Of a stretch of DNA of 64,000 nt, positions 39,109-50,829 are shown one piece after another. This DNA is from Taxillus chinensis (lineage: Eukaryota > Streptophyta > Magnoliopsida > Santalales > Loranthaceae): contig CM042087.1 of NCBI GenBank assembly GCA_023512835.1, positions 41,048,517 to 41,112,516 of the forward strand, given 5' to 3'. The first letter of the stretch is position 1; the number at the start of each line of letters is the position of its first letter. The position numbers and the translations under genes were made by a program. The notes under the pieces are model-generated. The model did not search any database. It saw only the letters and a list, made by a program, of their open reading frames with translations, and was not told the DNA's origin.

Positions 39109-40059
39109 TTACAGCTCTTTACTCAGCATCTCAGCTCTTTCAGCGCCAAAGACGTCAACCACCTTCCTGTAGAGCTCTTCAAATGACCCGAGGACAGCAA
39201 GCTCACGTAGCTGACGACACACACCAATATCCGAACCCATGAACATACCCGTTTCCTGGTAATCTTTGTACCAGCAGGGAGCCACATTATTATTATTGCA
39301 GGACTCGGAGGCATTTTCGGTTTTCTTTCCGGAATTCCCATCCGAGGAACTACTCCCGCCGGCCGTGTCACTCGAACCGCTTTGTGAAATCTGCTCCTCA
39401 GTGAGAATGGGCTGACCAAACAATAAGAATTGCGGTGTCTTGACACTGCTGTTTCGTGGGGTGGAATTTCCCATTGTCAGCAAGCAGGACACGTTCTCAC
39501 CCTTTTCGGAATTAGCCACAGCGTCAATATTGCTTGGAGACGGCACCAACCGTTTGTGCAAGTGGAGGCCATGTCGTCCTAGCTGAGCATGCCTGGCTTC
39601 CTGTATGCCTGAAGGAATACTGTAACACAAAGCACTGCTGCTGCAGGGACCAAGCATAGGATTGGTGAAGAAGGGAGGCACTGGACTTGGGCCGGGGTGT
39701 GGGAAGCCTGGGACTTCTGGAAGCCGCATCTTCTTTCTTGGTGGTGAAAAAGGGTGACAATGCATCGAGGGCATGTTTGATACCAGCTCAACCAACCACG
39801 GGCTAACTCGTGCCACATTCTGCAGCAAATCCGGCTCATCCCACGTTACCTGTGCTCAACCATGTTAATTAACCACGCTCGATCGAGAAAACAAAAATAC
39901 ACAATAAATCTAAGACAAGATGCAGGAATATTAATCATGACACAGAAATTTATCGAACGCATATATAAATAGGCCAAACAATATATCGTTAGCAACGCAA
40001 AAACCAAGTTTGAGTTCACACACAATATAATATTGGGTATTAATTAATAATGAGTTGGT

Positions 40060-40090
<31 letters not shown>

Positions 40091-40149
40091 GAGCATGAGA
40101 CAACCCAATTAATGTTAGCTAGGGAGTGCAAAGATAACATATATACTAG

Positions 40150-40189
<40 letters not shown>

Positions 40190-41273
40190 GGAGAAGCCGC
40201 CATGGAGAATTAGGCCAATGGACAGGGTCAGCAACCAAAGCGGAAGCAATGGTTCCCATGAACCAGCTGACCCGGGACGAATCCTCGGTCTCAAAAGCCA
40301 TCTTGAACCTCATTCCAGGGCACCAATGGACCTGCATTGCAGCCCTCACAGTGGAGGCCTTCACACAAAACTCCGGGCTACTCGCCCTCGGGTAGTACAC
40401 GGTCTCAAAGGGCCGCCCATTGGCTGCAAGAGTCACAGCCTCAACAACCGACTCCGCTGTCACCCTTCCCTTCCCCCCCATACACCAACTAGAATTATTG
40501 CTGCTGGCTTGCGATGCAAAGGGATGATGATCAGCTGTAGCTGTTGGCGTCACTGTCGGGTTCCATCCACCAAAGACTCCCCTCTTTGCCCGCCGTATCC
40601 CCACGCAAAGCTCCCCACCCTCCGCCCTCAAGAACACAACCGAGTCCCCCGCAACCAGCCTCTTGCGGTTCACGAAATTGCTCCACCCGGTTGTCAGAAG
40701 ATGGCGGCGAGGGGTACCCCTGTATATGTGCCGGAACTTCCAAGTCTCCCCATGAACATCCTTTGCAAGGATGGTCTGCACAGGAGGGTCCACCCGGTAG
40801 TCCAGCCGTGGGAAAATGGTCTCCGCACAGTACCGGGGGACCGAGAACCCGCCGCCGTTATTGGCATCGGACTGTGTCAAGGTCTTGGCAAAAGAAACCG
40901 GTTTGTCCAACCCCTCGGTCCCGCTGCCATGACCACCATCATCAATATTATCTGTGTCGCTGCTACTATCAGCAGCGCTCCTCAAAGGCACCAAGCTTAA
41001 CTTGGCATAAACCTCGTCGGTTAATGGATCTGCCAGGTACTGAATGGCAGATACGCTACATAGTACTTGTGCCGGAATATTATTCCTTACAGAGCTCCCA
41101 AACAGTACTACTTTTTCGTGGGTGTGTTCCACATAGCCTTGGGGGAAGAAGAATACCTTGGAATTGAGCGGCGGGATATGGACCATCCCACCGGCGCAGG
41201 CATGCCATAGGTGAGAGTCCAAGCACTTCTCGGAACCTTTTACAAGCTCTTTATTTTTCAATACGGAATCCAT
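39109..41273 (-). CDS. ARF16-like: Class C auxin response factor (ARF10/16 type), miR160 target, PB1 shortened
   Basis: Nuclear DNA-binding regulator of auxin-responsive genes; class C ARFs are generally repressors. Coding exons: 40188-41273 and 39109-39849, 608 aa. The DNA-binding region has its dimerisation flank (LWHACAGGMVHIPP, FFPQGYVEH), a B3 domain at about 128-230 (FAKTLTQSDANNGGGFSVPR, then RGTPRRHLLTTGWSNFV and LVAGDSVVFLR) and the ARF domain at about 272-385 (RPFETVYYPRASSPEFCVKA, WPNSPWRLLQ, then SPWLVELV). The middle region has SPPRKKMRLP and LLFGQPIL, an LFG-type motif of class C ARFs. The miR160 site codes GIQEARH (443-449). The C-terminal PB1 domain begins (VLGSFEELYRKV) but stops after MLSKEL at residue 608. 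It also lacks the usual GHCKVF lysine segment. The usual family length is nearer 700 aa. A last exon may be missing from this model. Upstream, a GTAAGG donor at about 41713 suggests a 5' UTR intron. Confidence 0.93.
39590..39610 (-). promoter_or_regulatory. miR160 target site in the ARF coding sequence
   Basis: The plus strand here (the complement of the mRNA) is identical to canonical miR160 (TGCCTGGCTCCCTGTATGCCA) except at miRNA position 10, with T in place of C at 39599, and at position 21. The site lies in exon 2 and codes GIQEARH, where the family has GIQGARH. It is the conserved post-transcriptional control site of ARF10/16/17. The position 10 mismatch is treated as a separate finding. 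Confidence 0.88.
39850..40187 (-). other. ARF intron with two (AT)n microsatellites
   Basis: The single coding intron, between WRLLQ and VTWDEPD, at a position conserved in the ARF10/16 group as I recall it. It contains (AT)n runs at about 40065-40090 and 40155-40186. The second directly abuts the 5' splice site, so the donor reads CAG|GTATATATA. Confidence 0.9.
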
Positions 41274-42042
41274 ATTGATGTATATATACCAAGCTAGTGT
41301 GACTGCGGCAAATATCAATCAAAGCCTTTGCAGAAAATTAATAAAAGCTAGCTTTTTCCACCCTGCAGTATATACATATATCATTCACCAAATTACAAAG
41401 ATCCGCGACACCTAGAGAAAAATAAAAAATAAAAAAAAACTCACAAGTGCAATCCCATTAGGGTTTTATAAAATATTACAGACATATGTAGCTAGCTAGA
41501 GTAGATCATATACAAAAATTAATTAGAACCCCCACCAAAAATGGAGATCTACATCTATATAGCTACTCAGATGCATGCCAAACGAGGACGTCAAACATCA
41601 CAAATATCCAAGAACTGATTTAGGTACCTATGTTTTGTTTTTCTGGTGAAGCAAACCAATTAAAAATAGGCCTGCAGCAAAAACATATATATATAGAAAC
41701 AACAGATTCCTTACCTTTGAAAGCAATCCCAGTACATCAAACAACAAATCGAATCAAATCTTCCTGCATGAGGAAGAACACAGCAATTACATAACGGAGA
41801 GAAACCCAAGTGAAAATTTTCTCTCAGGGCCTTTGAGAAATGAAAATTTATGGAAACCCACAATCAGTGATAATATACTACTGAGCCTAGCTAGGAGAAT
41901 AGTTTTATTATATATTTATTTATTTATTTTGCTGTTTGGACTCGATTTTCCACACGGAGATTTGCTTAAACTACAAGTCTACAACAGTGATGATATGCGG
42001 GTCATGAGCTTGCTTTGCGCTGTTGAGCTGGAGCGAGTGTCA

Positions 42043-42048
42043 GAGACA
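42043..42048 (-). promoter_or_regulatory. Canonical auxin response element upstream of the ARF gene
   Basis: GAGACA on plus is TGTCTC read on the coding strand, the canonical AuxRE, about 770 bases upstream of the start codon. A six-base match is expected often by chance, so this is only a candidate for auxin feedback on the gene. Confidence 0.25.
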
Positions 42049-42595
42049 TAAGCTTTTACCAGACAGCAGCACATAGGAAGCTTCCGTTCCCACGACACTG
42101 GGATTAAGGGAGCGAGAGGGAGAGTTGGATGGACGAGACCCGCGAAAAATATAATAATAAACAAAGCCCAAAACACGAGATTCTAACAAAGCAGTAATGG
42201 CTTTAGCAATAGAGAAAACATTAAAGCAGAGGGTTTTCCTGCGCTTGTTGCGACGGTTTCGGGGGCTCCCATAAAGTTCATGTGATTATTAATTATCTTT
42301 GAGATACGACCACTTAATTAATCCATGTCGCTAATACCAAAGCCACTCTCACATCAGGAGCGTGTCTGACAGCTCCTCTGACTTCCTCGCCTTCCCTGCC
42401 TGCCTCGGATCATCGCTAACGTTATTTTCCCAAAAAATTTCCTTGTAGAAATCAAATTAATTTCTGGATTTTTTTTTCTTTTGGTATTTAATAAGTTGGT
42501 TTTGCTAAATAAAACAAATAAGCTCTCTTCCTGATTCGGAATTCAATTATTTTTAGTTAGGACAAAAAGAACATGACGATCGATTGTGACTTGGT

Positions 42596-42641
42596 CTGTT
42601 TGTCCTCCACCATCAGATCTGTTTGTCCTCCACCATCAGAC
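42596..42641. repeat. 23-bp perfect tandem repeat, two units
   Basis: CTGTTTGTCCTCCACCATCA occurs at 42596 and again at 42619, head to tail with a 23-base period. It lies about 1.3 kb upstream of the ARF start codon. Confidence 0.9.
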
Positions 42642-42860
42642 AACATGCAATCAACCTGGCAACCCTATCTTTTAGTAAGTTTTTGCAATATACATAATGT
42701 TGGTAATTAAAACTATTTAGTTAACAAATTTGTATTTCTGGTCGCCTTTGATATTCCTTTTCAAATCCTTGTTTTTACTTAATTATCGCTTCTATATATA
42801 TTTTTACCAATGGAAACGAGAAATCTGTTTCCATCCTCGAAAATCCTCAACTTTTAGGAG

Positions 42861-42889
42861 TTTTTTTTTTTTTGGGGGGGGGGGGGGGG
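42861..42889. repeat. T13-G16 homopolymer junction
   Basis: Thirteen T followed directly by sixteen G on plus. Tracts of G this long are rare and difficult to sequence, so the exact length is doubtful. On the minus strand it is a C run followed by an A run. Confidence 0.85.
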
Positions 42890-44107
42890 ATTCCATCTTT
42901 TTAAATTTCTTGAACTCATAAAACAAGGGTTTTTAAAATGAAAATTCACTAGTCACCATTTGAAACTTCTTATAACGATAAAGGCATTTGTGGAGAATCG
43001 TTTCTAATTTCAATTGCCTTCTAGTCAATCTTCATGTTGTAGTACTGCAAGGGCATGAGATCCATTGATGAACATATCCTCATAGCTAGCCTAAATAAAT
43101 GAAACAAAACAAAAACAAAAAAACCGAACCAGCTCTCTTCGAATTAGATATTAATTAGTTTTTCCCCCTACATACCTTTCTTTCTCTCTTATTAATTTAA
43201 ATAATAATACATTTATCTTTCTTTTATTTTATACATATTTTTTGCATTATCTTTATGCTGTAATAGTAATTATGTTTATTTTAATTATTATATATACGAT
43301 ATTTTTTCATGAAAGAAATAAAAGGAGAAAACTCTTGAAGAAAGGGGAGAGCTTTATCAGGACATTCGAGAAAAAAAAAACGGTGTTACAATCGTTAAAG
43401 GACCATTGTTGGTTTTTTTAGGGTTGCCATTGCTCTTTGAGTTGGTTTTTATTTAAAAATGATTTCTAATTATATCATGTATCATCATTAAGCACTATCA
43501 CTATGTTTCTCCTTTCTCTCTTACGAGGAATTGAAAGGCATATTTGTTATTTAACTATTTTTTCATGTAAAAAATTTTCCATGCTTATCCATTTAAATGC
43601 TTGTTATGTAAATTGAAAAAACATGCTTGTTTTAAAATCCCGTGTCTGTTATGAAATTATGTATTATGCAAATTCTATGAGATGTGTGCTTACTATATGT
43701 GATTATATGCTTAAAAATGTCATAGATTTTTTAAAAAACAAAAAATGTAGATCGGTACAAGTGTTGATTTTTTTTTTAAATAAGTGCAGGGAGATGTCTA
43801 CAAATGTTTCAAAAAAAATTGAGCATCATATCTTCACTCTAGTTTTCATTTATGTAGAAAAAATAAAAAAAAAAGTGGAGAAAAGCTTCTTTTTTTTCAT
43901 GATTTGGATGGGTAAGTGTGCAATTATTCACTTATATTTGTATTCATACTCATTTAAACCTAAAATAATTGTGGCAAGTGACTTCTTCAACAAAACGAAT
44001 TTTTGTTTGCTTCCAAATAACATGGTAAGTAACTGTTTTTAACAAAAAAAAAAAAAACAAAAAGACCAAGATATATTGTTTTGTTTAAAAAAACAAGAGC
44101 AAAACTC

Positions 44108-44300
44108 TTACCCAAAGGATTTTTGCTTTATAGGTGTTTCCCAGAATACATTAACAAAGCATTCTATATTACGGACTTTATAAGAAATAAGTATAAACCT
44201 CTTTCCACAAAGGAGTTTTTAGTTATGAGAATTTTCTTGAACGTAACAAAGCATATCTTACATTACAGATTTAAAAAAAGCAAGAAAAACCTTCCAAACT
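44108..44300. repeat. Degenerate ~92-bp tandem repeat
   Basis: Two diverged units are seen. CCAAAGGATTTTTG (about 44112) corresponds to CAAAGGAGTTTTTAG (about 44207), and TAACAAAGCATTCTATATTAC (about 44152) corresponds to TAACAAAGCATATCTTACATT (about 44244). Each unit ends in an AAACCT(C)T-type stretch. No function is apparent. Confidence 0.55.
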
Positions 44301-45001
44301 TAAATAGGTATCAATTTTAAACGTAGTAGAGATGCTAAATCCTATCTCCACTTGTAATTGTACTCCTAAAGTAAGACTTTGGGACATAGGTCACTTATAT
44401 TTGTTTGCTACATTTGGTAATGGATACGTTACACTATATTTTCGGTTGATGGTAACTCTAAAAACATTATTTTATTTTTATCCTTCTACACAAAATTAAA
44501 AAAAGTAGTTCCTTGATGCCCACTGGGTCATCAACCATGAGATATTTATTTACCATTTTAATTATTTATTATGATTTTTATATTATTCTATTTATTTAAT
44601 GTAAAAACTACATAACTTGATAACTTTGATTTTAAGATAGATAAGTTGTAAAGGTATGGTGGATATACAATACATTAAAATCATATAGTGTTCAAAGTGA
44701 AATTATATATAATAAAGCATAAATTTTAATGAAAATCTATATTTAGAGGACAATTATATATGGTATTTTAAAAATATTTTTAAAAGGGCATTATTAGATA
44801 ATTAAAATTTTAAAACTCTGTATATATTTTTCATATGATAATATAAGTGTGTGTTTTAATTTTTAGAAGAAATAATTTTTTAAAAGTTGTCACATTATAG
44901 GATTCAGAATTGTATGGTAAGAAGTTGGTTTCTTTTTTCTTTTTTCTTTTCTAAATTTATTTCTCCACATGTAAATAAAAAATATTTGAAATGTTATTTC
45001 A

Positions 45002-45064
<63 letters not shown>

Positions 45065-45065
45065 T
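45002..45065. repeat. (AAT)n microsatellite
   Basis: About twenty perfect AAT trinucleotides in AT-rich intergenic sequence. Confidence 0.95.
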
Positions 45066-47071
45066 AAATTCCTTGCACGCAAGGTATTAGATTAAAGTCT
45101 TTAAATGGAATTCGTTGTTATGTTTTATAATTTTTATGTCACTACAATTCCACCACGTACGAGTAATTAAAAAAAGCAGTGAATTTAAATGCTTAGGTAT
45201 AACGCATTGCCTCAATTGTTTTGGTTTTAATATAATTATCTGTGAGAATGGAGAAATTCTCAATATAATAAGTAATCACACATTATTAAAAAAATCAATT
45301 TTAATGATCAAAATCAAAAACTGAAAAAAAAAACTCTACGCTTCTATTTATAAAAGACAAAATGCTTTATGTGAGTTTCTCGTGCACACATGATGTTACA
45401 GTATTTTATGGGTCAGAATTTTTCAAAAAAAAGGTTTGGTAAACCAAAAACCCAATTTAAAGTTGAAAGCTTAGAGATGTTTTTGAAATTTAAATTAGAA
45501 AACCTTGGAACCCATATCACCCTGCTGTGATATGCCTTGGCTAAAAAACATGTTGCTCCCTTGATGCTTAGTTTCTCCAAACTAGTTACATATTTATTGC
45601 CCTTTCAAAATACTGTTCTTGCTTTTATTTGACACTGATTTTCTGAAAATACTACTGTATATCAATTGTTAGGAAGTTAACTAGATATGAGTAGATTATA
45701 TTTTAGGCCTTCAACAAATGCTACAAGTATATATAATTGAACCTTTAGTATGGTGTTCTATTTTTTTCTCTTTGATATCACTTAGGTTCCTTTAGTCTCC
45801 AGATATATAAAGTGAAGCGATACATATATACACATGCATACAAAAGGGGTCATTTTTCCTTAATTTTGCGGGCACGACACAAGTGAGTTAGTGTATATGC
45901 TGCTAGATGGTAAAAACATCAAATTTTTGAGTCAAAATGCCCACATATATTTATAGAGAGAGAGAGAGAGAGAATTTTGCTAAAAATGCGAGGCTATTTC
46001 TTATCTTAAGAACTTTAATTTTTATCATTAAATTTTACAACCAATGATTCATATTATATTTTTATTTAACTATAGTTCTACTATAGTGAATATGCTACAG
46101 TTATTAGAACTATTAAATTTTGTTATGATAGTCTAGATTAAATATTCTTAGGATAAAAAGTGATATCACATCCACTATTTAGCATGACCCCCTCTCCCTA
46201 TATATATATAACATAATTTTTTGTATATTTTAGGCCTTATTGTTTAAAAGTGCTAAAAATAGTATAAAATACGTTAAAATATTTTGAATTTGTGTTTGAT
46301 TGAAGCGTCACCGTCATATCAGACCTATTCACGTTATTTATATATATATATAAGTCAATACACGGAGTCACTATTGTATTAGACTATATAAGTAGAATTT
46401 TATTTATTCGAACTTTACTCTATAACAAACTCAATATACAGAACCATTATTATATTAGGATATTAAATTATATGCAACAGGGAAATATTAAGTTTAAAAG
46501 GGCGTAAACTCATCAGTACTCGACACCCCAAATGGGTCTATTAAATGAACGGTCGGAGTCGGCAAAATGCAACCGCTTAGGTTTACTTTTAAAATTTTGA
46601 GTCCACCTCCAAAATTCAAAACTAAATTCTTATAAATTATATACACCAATAAGAAGCTAACACTACGTGCATGTTGATAGAATATAAAACTACGTACGTC
46701 AATAAGATTTATATTTTTCTATAGATAATAATAGGTGATGGGAGAAAAGTACCATCGGATGGTATTTAAATTTCTTAATAATTATGCTTGAGATATGAAT
46801 CTCACGTGTATAGGATTCTTTTATTGACATTCGCTCCATTGTTGACTTTAATTACCTAATATATATTTGATTTTGATGGCATTTAAGGCACGAAAATATT
46901 GAGGGTTTCTTATGACATATTCTAGTTTTTTTTCTAATATATAATTTGCGCGCGCACACACATACTTTTAAATACATGGATATATAGTGGCTATTTGCCA
47001 GGTTTTTTTTTTGACAATTTCATATTAATGGGAATAAATGTTTGCCAGAGGACTATATATATATATATATA

Positions 47072-47445
<374 letters not shown>

Positions 47446-50400
47446 GTTCATCCTATTTTCATGGCTGGCGTATTTCCCACATGAAATTATACCACTATCA
47501 ATATAAAGCAAAAGTCAACTCCAGATTTGTCCCACATTTAGGTGGGTGTGAGTAAAAACTAATTGGGCTAAAGCTTTATCCCAATCTTTTCCCAAGTTAA
47601 TTATAAATGAAATGCAGGGTTTTGAAATTTGGGGCAAAGGGTATACCCACTAAGGTGAAATTTCAAATTAAACTATCATGAGTCCTCTTGAAATTAAACT
47701 ATCTTACCCAACGGTAAAACTATTGGAATATTATCATATTGTTACCAGCATTTTTTGAAATTTCCGCTATTTGCCATGGCTAAAGCTTTTTAGTAGCATT
47801 TTTACGAACACCAGTAAAAATTCTGGTGTTTGCAGGTGTTAAAATATCGACGATTTAAATATACCTAGAAAAGTAATAAATTTAAAAACGCTAGAAAAAG
47901 TGATAAAAATGCAAGTGATAAAAAAAACGCAAGAAAAAGTGATAATTGGGCTAGTCAGATCTGATTTGATGGCACGTTATATGACCCGATGGCATAGCAC
48001 CAGATTAAGCCGTTCTACAACAAGGGTGTTTAGCTTATTGAGGGTTCTCAAAAAAGGTGTAGATCCAACTAAGTATAGTCATTTTAGTGGAATGATATAA
48101 AAAATATTTACAATTAGTGATTCAAAATAGAACTTTCCCGCATGCTTTAGAGTTTTCTCATAATGACAAGTTATAGTAGTATGATGTAAACCCAACCAAG
48201 AAGGAGAGGTATTTGATTTATTTTCTGTACAATTAGTTAGGGCAACCTTTGTAACACACAAGTATAATGCAGTGTAAGACCTGTATAAGATCATTATTAG
48301 GTAATACACAAGAAGGGGGTCTCAGATTTAGAGTTTATATAAGAGACAAAGAGTAACATACATTCTTTGCATGCTCTTTAACAAAATATACAAAATACTT
48401 AAGAGAATATAGATATAGTTCTTAGAGAGTATTTTTGGAACAAGTTGAGGGAGGTAATAGATTGGGCTCAATATAGATACACCCATACTGTCATGTAATA
48501 GGTCACAATGGCCTAACCATATAAATTGTTTGTATTATTTATTTTTCAAGCACTTTGCTTTTTCTATATGGTTGACCTATTTAAAGTACCATTATCAACT
48601 AATCTTAATATAAAAAAGAAATTTTCTGATAAGACCAATCAATCAATGGGATTAAGAGATGTGACTAAAAGGTAATATTGGGTAAATTTGTAATTAGTAG
48701 GTAGCAATTATTATACATTCGTTTGATATATTATATTTTATTTTATTTAAAAAAAGAATTAGATTATATATATATATATGATTGAATCCAAATTTTGTAT
48801 GTCTAGTATATTTATTAAAAGAAGAAGTTTTGGAAAATAACATATATCAATTCACCCATTCTTTGTTATATATTAGCTAGTGTGTTAGCTCATCTTTTAG
48901 AATCACAATCGGTATCAAAGTAAGGTTACACCATAGGCATATATGACTTTATATTTTTGAAGTTTAAGTGTTCAACATATTTGGTAAAGATTCATATTTT
49001 AGGTGACATTTTGAGATAATCATTATTTGATTATAAAAATATATAAACGATAATGTAATTATCAATATGAGTGTTTTAATTATACATAATCCCAATTTGA
49101 AATTTGGGGCCAAAAGTAATGTTTGGTATTTTGGATGGATTAAAGTGTTTTTTGGTATTATAATTATGTTAAAAGGAAATAAGGAAAAGGGAAAAATATA
49201 GTTCAAATATGATATTAAGAACAATGATTTCATGTGAAACAACCGATTAAAAAAAGAGAAATTTAAGAATTTAGAATTTTGGTAAAAACCCCTAATTTTG
49301 GATATAATTCCATGTAAGTTAAGCTATGTGATATGTTTGATTTATATGATGGTTGGTAATGGCTTATTTTGATGTTTATGGTGTAAAATTTTGGGTATGG
49401 GTGTAAGAATAGATTATATGTACATGTTGGGTTGCACGAAAACAAACGAAGGGCCCCGTTTTGATTTATGGCTGTGATTGGTGGTTGCAGCCGAAGGCCT
49501 GCAACCGGGGCACGCGTCTGCGGATGTCAAATAGGTATTGGAGCAGTGGAGGGGTGGGGCATGTTGTGCTGTTGCGGCCACACACGACATGGTTTTGCTT
49601 GGGCCAAGCAAGCCGATGGCACCCGGCCACCACGGCCGCAAGGCTAGGCTATTATCACGGGTATTATGGCCAGTCTTGTATTTTTTGTATTGTTTTCTTT
49701 GGTTTGCGAGCTCTTTGGGGTTATAATGGTGATATTTAAAACTTGTTTTGATGTTTTATTATAATGTTTGACTGTTTGAAGTTGTTTTGACATTGTATGA
49801 TATGATGATTACATAGATATGGGTGTGAACCTCATCTTGCATGGTCGTGTTCCTATATGCGACTGGCTGATAGAGGGAGGATAAGTGGACAACTGTGTTT
49901 CCACATATGATTGGCTAAAAAATTTCACTGTTGATTGGGGAAAGATGAGCAGTAGGGAATGGGAATGCTGTTAACTAATATATATCTTGATATTGTTTTT
50001 TTGGTTGAAGAACAGTAAAATTTTATCCTTTCACTTCCTTAAGTATTGTGTTTTGCAAACGTAGTGTTGATTTTATACATATTAATTTAGTTTCACATCC
50101 CAATAATGATGGCGTACTCAGCCGTAATATTATTTTCAATTGGTCATCAACCCCTTGTCATCCGTACATTCCTCTAATTGAACTATTCTCAAATGGAACG
50201 TTGAACAAGATCTCTCCTTGTATATTTTATAGCTAGCTTGATCATTAAAACATCACACGACCAGTTACTGAAGTTCGAAATAGAGTTAATATAGGCCAAC
50301 CATCTTGATCACTTGCGCTAAACAGATCACCACTCCCCCCTTTTATCTTGCAATATCTTGCATACGAATCATGTCCACCAAAAAGGTCTACATTTTCCCG

Positions 50401-50800
50401 GAAAACATATATGTCTTTTAAATTAATAATTATATGTATATAAGATTTTGTTTCTTCATATCTTTGAGATTGTGTTTCCTTTACCCAGCCAGTGAAAAGA
50501 GTCCTGCATATTTTCAGCAGTGAGAAGCACACATCAATTAAAAATCCGTTAGGTCAACCCTCAGATTTGCTGTATATAGATATATGTCACAAGAAATTAA
50601 ATCCTATCTAACACTTTGGATATAGCCAGGAAAAGAAAGAATAGTTACTCAAGCGGCCATGAATATCGAGCACAATAAACTAAACAAGGATCCCTCTATT
50701 TCAACATTTCTTTCATATATATATACACACACCCTCCTTAGCCTAGCTTCCACATATATGATATATATTCAAAAATAAGTCCTGGCCCAAAAAACCTTTG

Positions 50801-50829
50801 ATTATTATTATTATTATTATTATTATTAT
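50801..50829. repeat. (ATT)n microsatellite
   Basis: About nine to ten perfect ATT units in intergenic sequence. Confidence 0.9.

Noticed and set aside
40218..41167. Long plus-strand open frames of 260 and 207 codons
   Set aside because: They lie exactly opposite ARF exon 1, whose minus-strand translation carries the complete B3 and ARF domains. The plus frames are low-homology, Pro/Ser/His-rich shadows.
43623..44042. 139-codon plus ORF
   Set aside because: Composition is dominated by Lys, Phe, Ile and homopolymer-derived runs. It has no domain, no plausible promoter or splice context, and half of it is A/T runs.
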